A stretch of 64,000 nt of DNA, from assembly GCA_964019135.1 (NCBI GenBank), contig OZ025252.1, positions 46,536,959 through 46,600,958 of the forward strand, read 5' to 3'. Source of the stretch: Arenicola marina. Taxonomy: Eukaryota > Annelida > Polychaeta > Arenicolidae. This document shows positions 60,401 to 64,000 of this stretch, piece after piece. Below the pieces are notes generated by a model. It was not told the DNA's origin, ran no database searches, and saw nothing but the letters and a program-made list of their open reading frames with translations. The position numbers and the translations under genes were made by a program. The stretch's first letter is position 1. Every line of letters starts with the position of its first letter.

Positions 60401-61989
60401 CAGAGAAACACGCTCTTTAACCAAAAATCTATCATCATCTATCATCATCAGTGTCCCGCTGGTTTCTTGTTATTATATTTCCAAAATGTGATCTACCAAT
60501 ATGGTGTCACTAAGAAGTAAACTGTTCTGTAGTTAAGTAATACGATTTGCGACCCACCCCTTCCTATAGCCGCGGCCGTCGCTCGGATTGCCTTGTTCCA
60601 CGTCCTATATACGTCGTAACTAACATGACGGCCCTCGCGTCTTATGCATTGTTACGCAGGGTACGAGGCAATCTGCACGTGTTCGGTTTGTTTGTCACGA
60701 CACTCCCAGACCGGAAGAAGAGCCGACATGCGCTCGCAACTGCATCCGGCCACACTCGATCCATGTCTGATCCTTTCTTCAAGATGTACATTGTCGCAAT
60801 TTTGAGTTTGTAATATGAATATGTGAGACGCAACAATAATAACACCGATTTATAGATGAAGCATGAACAAGATAACCAGATTGTCAGTCATTATGCCACG
60901 CAACATGTATTTACAGTGCTACAGTGGAGAGCGAGTACGTAGACACGGCATAGTAGATTTACTATGAAACTAACCATTGTTTTAGCAGCCGAAGTGCAAT
61001 ACACTGCGATGGGGAACAACACGCTTCTCAGCCATCGTGGTAGGGCCATGGTGTCAAAGTGGAGACCTGTATGTAAACTTAAAACTGTTAACGAATTGAA
61101 CTATTCATCAACTTGACAGTTGGTTGATATCGTTGCACTATATTCAACAGAAATTGAAGTAATTTACACACAAATACTGTAATGTTTGGTGGAGAATTCA
61201 GATTTAACTGTACAACAATGATCATGTAAGAGCAACATGATGTTCTGTACCTTTGTTTCTGGGAAGCACGGTATCCATATGACATTCGTCATCCGTCCAT
61301 CTCATTTGAAGATAATCATGCCTTTAATTACATATCCGTAATACCCTTCATTCGAATGAACATGATGATACGATCACCCAGGAAGCCTCCCCTGTCGTGC
61401 TATGGCTGTTGGAACAATGATACAGCCAGCAAGACCTCCACAGGGTGAAGTGGAGCTAGGCGGTTCTGATATCCGTGGGTCGGGCGGTAGCTGTGATAAG
61501 GGCAAATACGGGTTCTATGGATAGACAGAAGTGGGACACATCCTGTGGCGGGGAAAGCCATTTGTTTTTCAGTCAGTGTTGTCACAGCAGTTCGTGGAGT
61601 CGAGGAAAGTGCTAACGGGTGGTGCCGCCAAGACAAACAGTGTCAAGAGGTGTCGTCAGAGGGCTCTATAGTAGGCTGATATGGCAAACATAACGGCATT
61701 ACGTATCTGTAATCTATTTACATAAAGTGTTTCCCTTGCATTATTGATGACGGCGTCTTTATTGGGGATGCCACCACCAGCTGGCACATGGTTACCGACT
61801 GGTGTGTCATCAGAGATCATGGCAGGGCGATTGGTGTTAATGGTTACGGTCTTAATATAATAACGGAAAAGGCACCAGATGCTTCCACGTAATGCGGGAT
61901 ATTAACCCATGCAAGGGGGGATGGGCGGGGTGGTAGAGGGTAGATGGGTAATGGGTCACTGCGCCGTATAGTAGATGGGTCAGGGATCC

Positions 61990-62224
61990 CACCTTTTGTA
62001 AATACTTTTAAGTATTTTATTAAAGTTGCAATTTTGGGTTGGTTCTGACATTCAGACGGGTAGCATGCATCGCCTGGGACGAACATGTAACAGGCACCGT
62101 AAATTCGGTAATGATATCTAAAGTGCTTCATGTTACGTATTTTTGTTCTATTCCGCCTGTCAAATACCATAATCATACGATCTTGACGATTCCATGAATA
62201 TGCCAAACATTGTATGCAGTACAT
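61990..62224 (-). other. Possible upstream exon, weak
   Basis: The minus-strand frame contains GACYMFVPGDACYPSECQ and KIATLIKYLKVFTK, followed by possible donors (AAAAG|GTGGGA or TTAAAA|GTATTT), with a poor acceptor TTTGACAG upstream. The first donor is out of phase with the exon at 57473; the second is in phase but weak. Codon texture and three clustered cysteines are the only support. Confidence 0.2.
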
Positions 62225-62394
62225 AAATCAAGACACATTTAAAGATTATAAAGACGATAGGATGACCAACGCTTTGTTGGTAGCTTGACACTGTTTGTTG
62301 GTTGGTTGGTAGTGGGGTGGTGTGGACGACAAATTACTAATGTAAGACGCCTTAAGTTGCTTTCCTTGCAAACATTCTTAGGCATTATTATAAC

Positions 62395-63290
62395 AATAAC
62401 GTCACTTGCTTTTATCCAATCATGTGGAGCAAAAAGCTCTTCCACGTGCGTTATGTCGGACAAACAAGTCGGACAAACAAACAAGGCATATCACCCTGAT
62501 GACGCCGCTGAACATTATAAATCAAACCGGGACCTTCTGGGCCGATTATTAAGGAATTACACCGTTTCGTAGTTTCCCATCCTGAAGCAACCGCTGCCAT
62601 CTCGACCTCAGTTGGGGCCCAAGAGTGGGCGGGGGGGGGGGGCGTTTATGTATTGGCGGGCATGGAGAAGGCCGGGATGGGGGTGGCGGGAGGTGGGGGA
62701 GGGGGGTCGCGTTAGGCGAACGGAACTCCGTACAGTTTACCATTACAATGGTATTTTAGTCGAATGGCGAATTTTAGCCATAATTTTTCCTGACGGGCAA
62801 TACAATTTCACAATGTCCTATACCATATACCAAGTTTGTACGGTCAATATTGAGGGCACCGTGAATTTCGGTAATTTTAAATTAAACTTTCACTCTGATT
62901 TTTGACACACGGTACCTCAGCGGTGCCCTTAATGTCACTGCAAATTTTGGTAACGATCGAAACACATAAAAGTGTGTTTTGGACGTCACTGTGACGTTGA
63001 TGTCCGACCAATTTCACCTAGCAACGAACTTGACCTGAGATTAGACTTCTGGCATCTGTTGGCGAAGTTCGACAACGATAGCTGCAAGTGTTCGACAGTT
63101 ATCGCGCGCACAGACAGACACACACACACACAAACAGAACAGACTGGCATGATGGCGATTTTCGCCATAACAAATCCGCACGTTACTTTACTTGTCAGCT
63201 TCAGAGTTGAGTACCTTTCATTTGTACCTACCATCAGCTATGGTTGTCAACTTCATGCTCACGAGTAAGGACAGAGAACACAAGCGTGGG
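62395..63290 (+). repeat. Dispersed repeat, copy split by about 0.7 kb
   Basis: The left part 62395-62487 and right part 63180-63290 match 50750-50985 in order. The break falls within the GTCGGAC-AAACAAAC / ACTTGTCAGCTTCAG region. The intervening about 690 bases contain a poly-G tract, GGGCACCGTGAATTTCGGTA and its partial mirror, and a (CA)n tract, and look like one or more insertions. Confidence 0.65.
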
Positions 63291-63423
63291 CGGGGCTTAG
63301 TGTCGGAGTTTGGACCAGTCTAAACATGCATATGCTTATACCAAGTGGTAAGTGGCTCTTATGGTATTTGATACACCAGGCCACAGTTGGTCCGTGTCTG
63401 ACCCAAATAAATACAAGGTGTAT

Positions 63424-63735
63424 AAGGACCAGGGGCGGATTCAGACTTTAGAGCGTAGGGAGGCTTGAATTTCGCGATTACAGTGCATACTACAGGGGCG
63501 AATCCAGACTTTAGGGGGTGGGAGGGGCAGGGGCGGTTCTAGGAATTTGCCAAGGGGTGGAGGAGGTGGCTCTATGAAAACTTGCGACCGGGAGGGGGGT
63601 GGGGTGCTCGTCGCAGAAGCCGACTTTAACAGTGTATGTTCAGGTTCCCAAGAAGGGGGTTGCAACCCCAGTAACCCCCCCCCCCTAGATCCGCCCCTGG
63701 AGGGCTTGAATTTCGAGATTACAGTGCATATGCGG
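63424..63735. mobile_element. hAT-like MITE nested in a duplicated segment
   Basis: The inner element runs from CAGGGGCGGTTCTAGG (63531) to CCTAGATCCGCCCCTG (ending about 63698). It interrupts the second of two tandem copies of a roughly 65-base segment (AGGGGCGGATTCAGACTTTA ... GATTACAGTGCATA); copy 1 is about 63424-63486, and copy 2 resumes after the insertion as GAGGGCTTGAATTTCGAG. The host segment itself begins with a MITE-type end. Confidence 0.65.
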
Positions 63736-64000
63736 CGGGAGCGGGGGGGAGGGGTTTAGCACTAGGTTTCTGCTCGTGAACAGCGATTGGCTGCTTTATT
63801 CTCGGGGGCTAAACCTGTCGGTGGTGGGGGGGGGCTTCTGCGGCTTCACCAGGGGGTGGGGAGGGGGCTATAGCCCACCCCCCACGCTGGATTCGCCAAT
63901 GAGGGAATGGCGCCAAGCATCCTTCAATGAAAAATATATCCCAGCGCTGTGTCTTATTCCAGATGCACCCTAATCATTGTGCATGCCTTGCTTAACCTCC

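Larger units (their letters stand above)
57474..64000. other. Right-hand region, no confirmed gene
   Basis: Nothing firmly coding. It should contain the 5' exon or exons of the minus-strand gene if they lie in the window. One weak candidate is the minus-strand stretch about 62224-61990 (text HYRIYGACYMFVPGDACYPS). Other contents are a partly symmetrical stretch at about 59850-60010 (CAAAATTGGG and CCCAATTTTG), the split dispersed repeat (62395-63290) and nested MITE DNA (63424-63735). Short frames such as 58114-58443 and 60547-60813 on the plus strand show no recognisable domain. Confidence 0.5.

Noticed and set aside
1-64000. CRISPR arrays, operons and bacterial-type signals
   Set aside because: The tandem repeats seen are contiguous minisatellites without unique spacers, and genes have spliceosomal introns; the window is eukaryotic.

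Overview
The window looks like a piece of an animal nuclear genome, most likely a marine invertebrate. It is AT-leaning and has multi-kilobase introns with GT/AG borders, tRNA-derived SINEs, LINE fragments, hAT-like MITEs, LTR-element fossils and many mini- and microsatellites. There are no operons, and coding sequence is sparse. I cannot fix the species from the sequence. An N-acylated globin is compatible with lancelets, other invertebrate deuterostomes, molluscs, annelids or arthropods.

Layout. Positions 1-1220 are the 3' end of a LINE with its poly-A tail. From about 1221 to 35315 the window is a head-to-tail tandem array of one very large unit: unit 1 (about 1221-10989), unit 2 (about 10990-20880), unit 3 (about 20881-35029) and a stub of unit 4 (about 35030-35315). 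The units share a collinear order of blocks but differ by insertions (LINE, LTR, SINE, MITE, minisatellites) and deletions. I find no convincing protein gene in the array. Each unit carries a promoter-like CCAAT/TTTAAAA block and a CTCF-like motif.

From 35.3 to 40.4 kb is non-repeated DNA with SINE and minisatellite traces. Positions 40446-48199 (+ strand) hold a complete three-exon globin of 193 residues with an MGC N-terminus. Its introns sit at the two classic globin positions, and its first intron is packed with mobile-element remains (MITE, SINEs, an LTR-element 3' end, an array of TGACCT half-sites). From 48.2 to 52.3 kb is intergenic, with small tandem repeats.

Positions 52274-57473 (- strand) hold the last three exons of a cysteine-rich, probably secreted protein. 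The splice phases agree across both introns; the 5' exon or exons are not identified. A 70-bp minisatellite begins inside its final exon. From 57.5 to 64 kb I see mostly intergenic sequence, with a dispersed repeat interrupted by a 0.7-kb insertion and a nested MITE near the right edge.

The two recognisable genes converge and show no functional link. The most unusual element of the window is the 10-14 kb tandem array and the mosaic relationship between its units.
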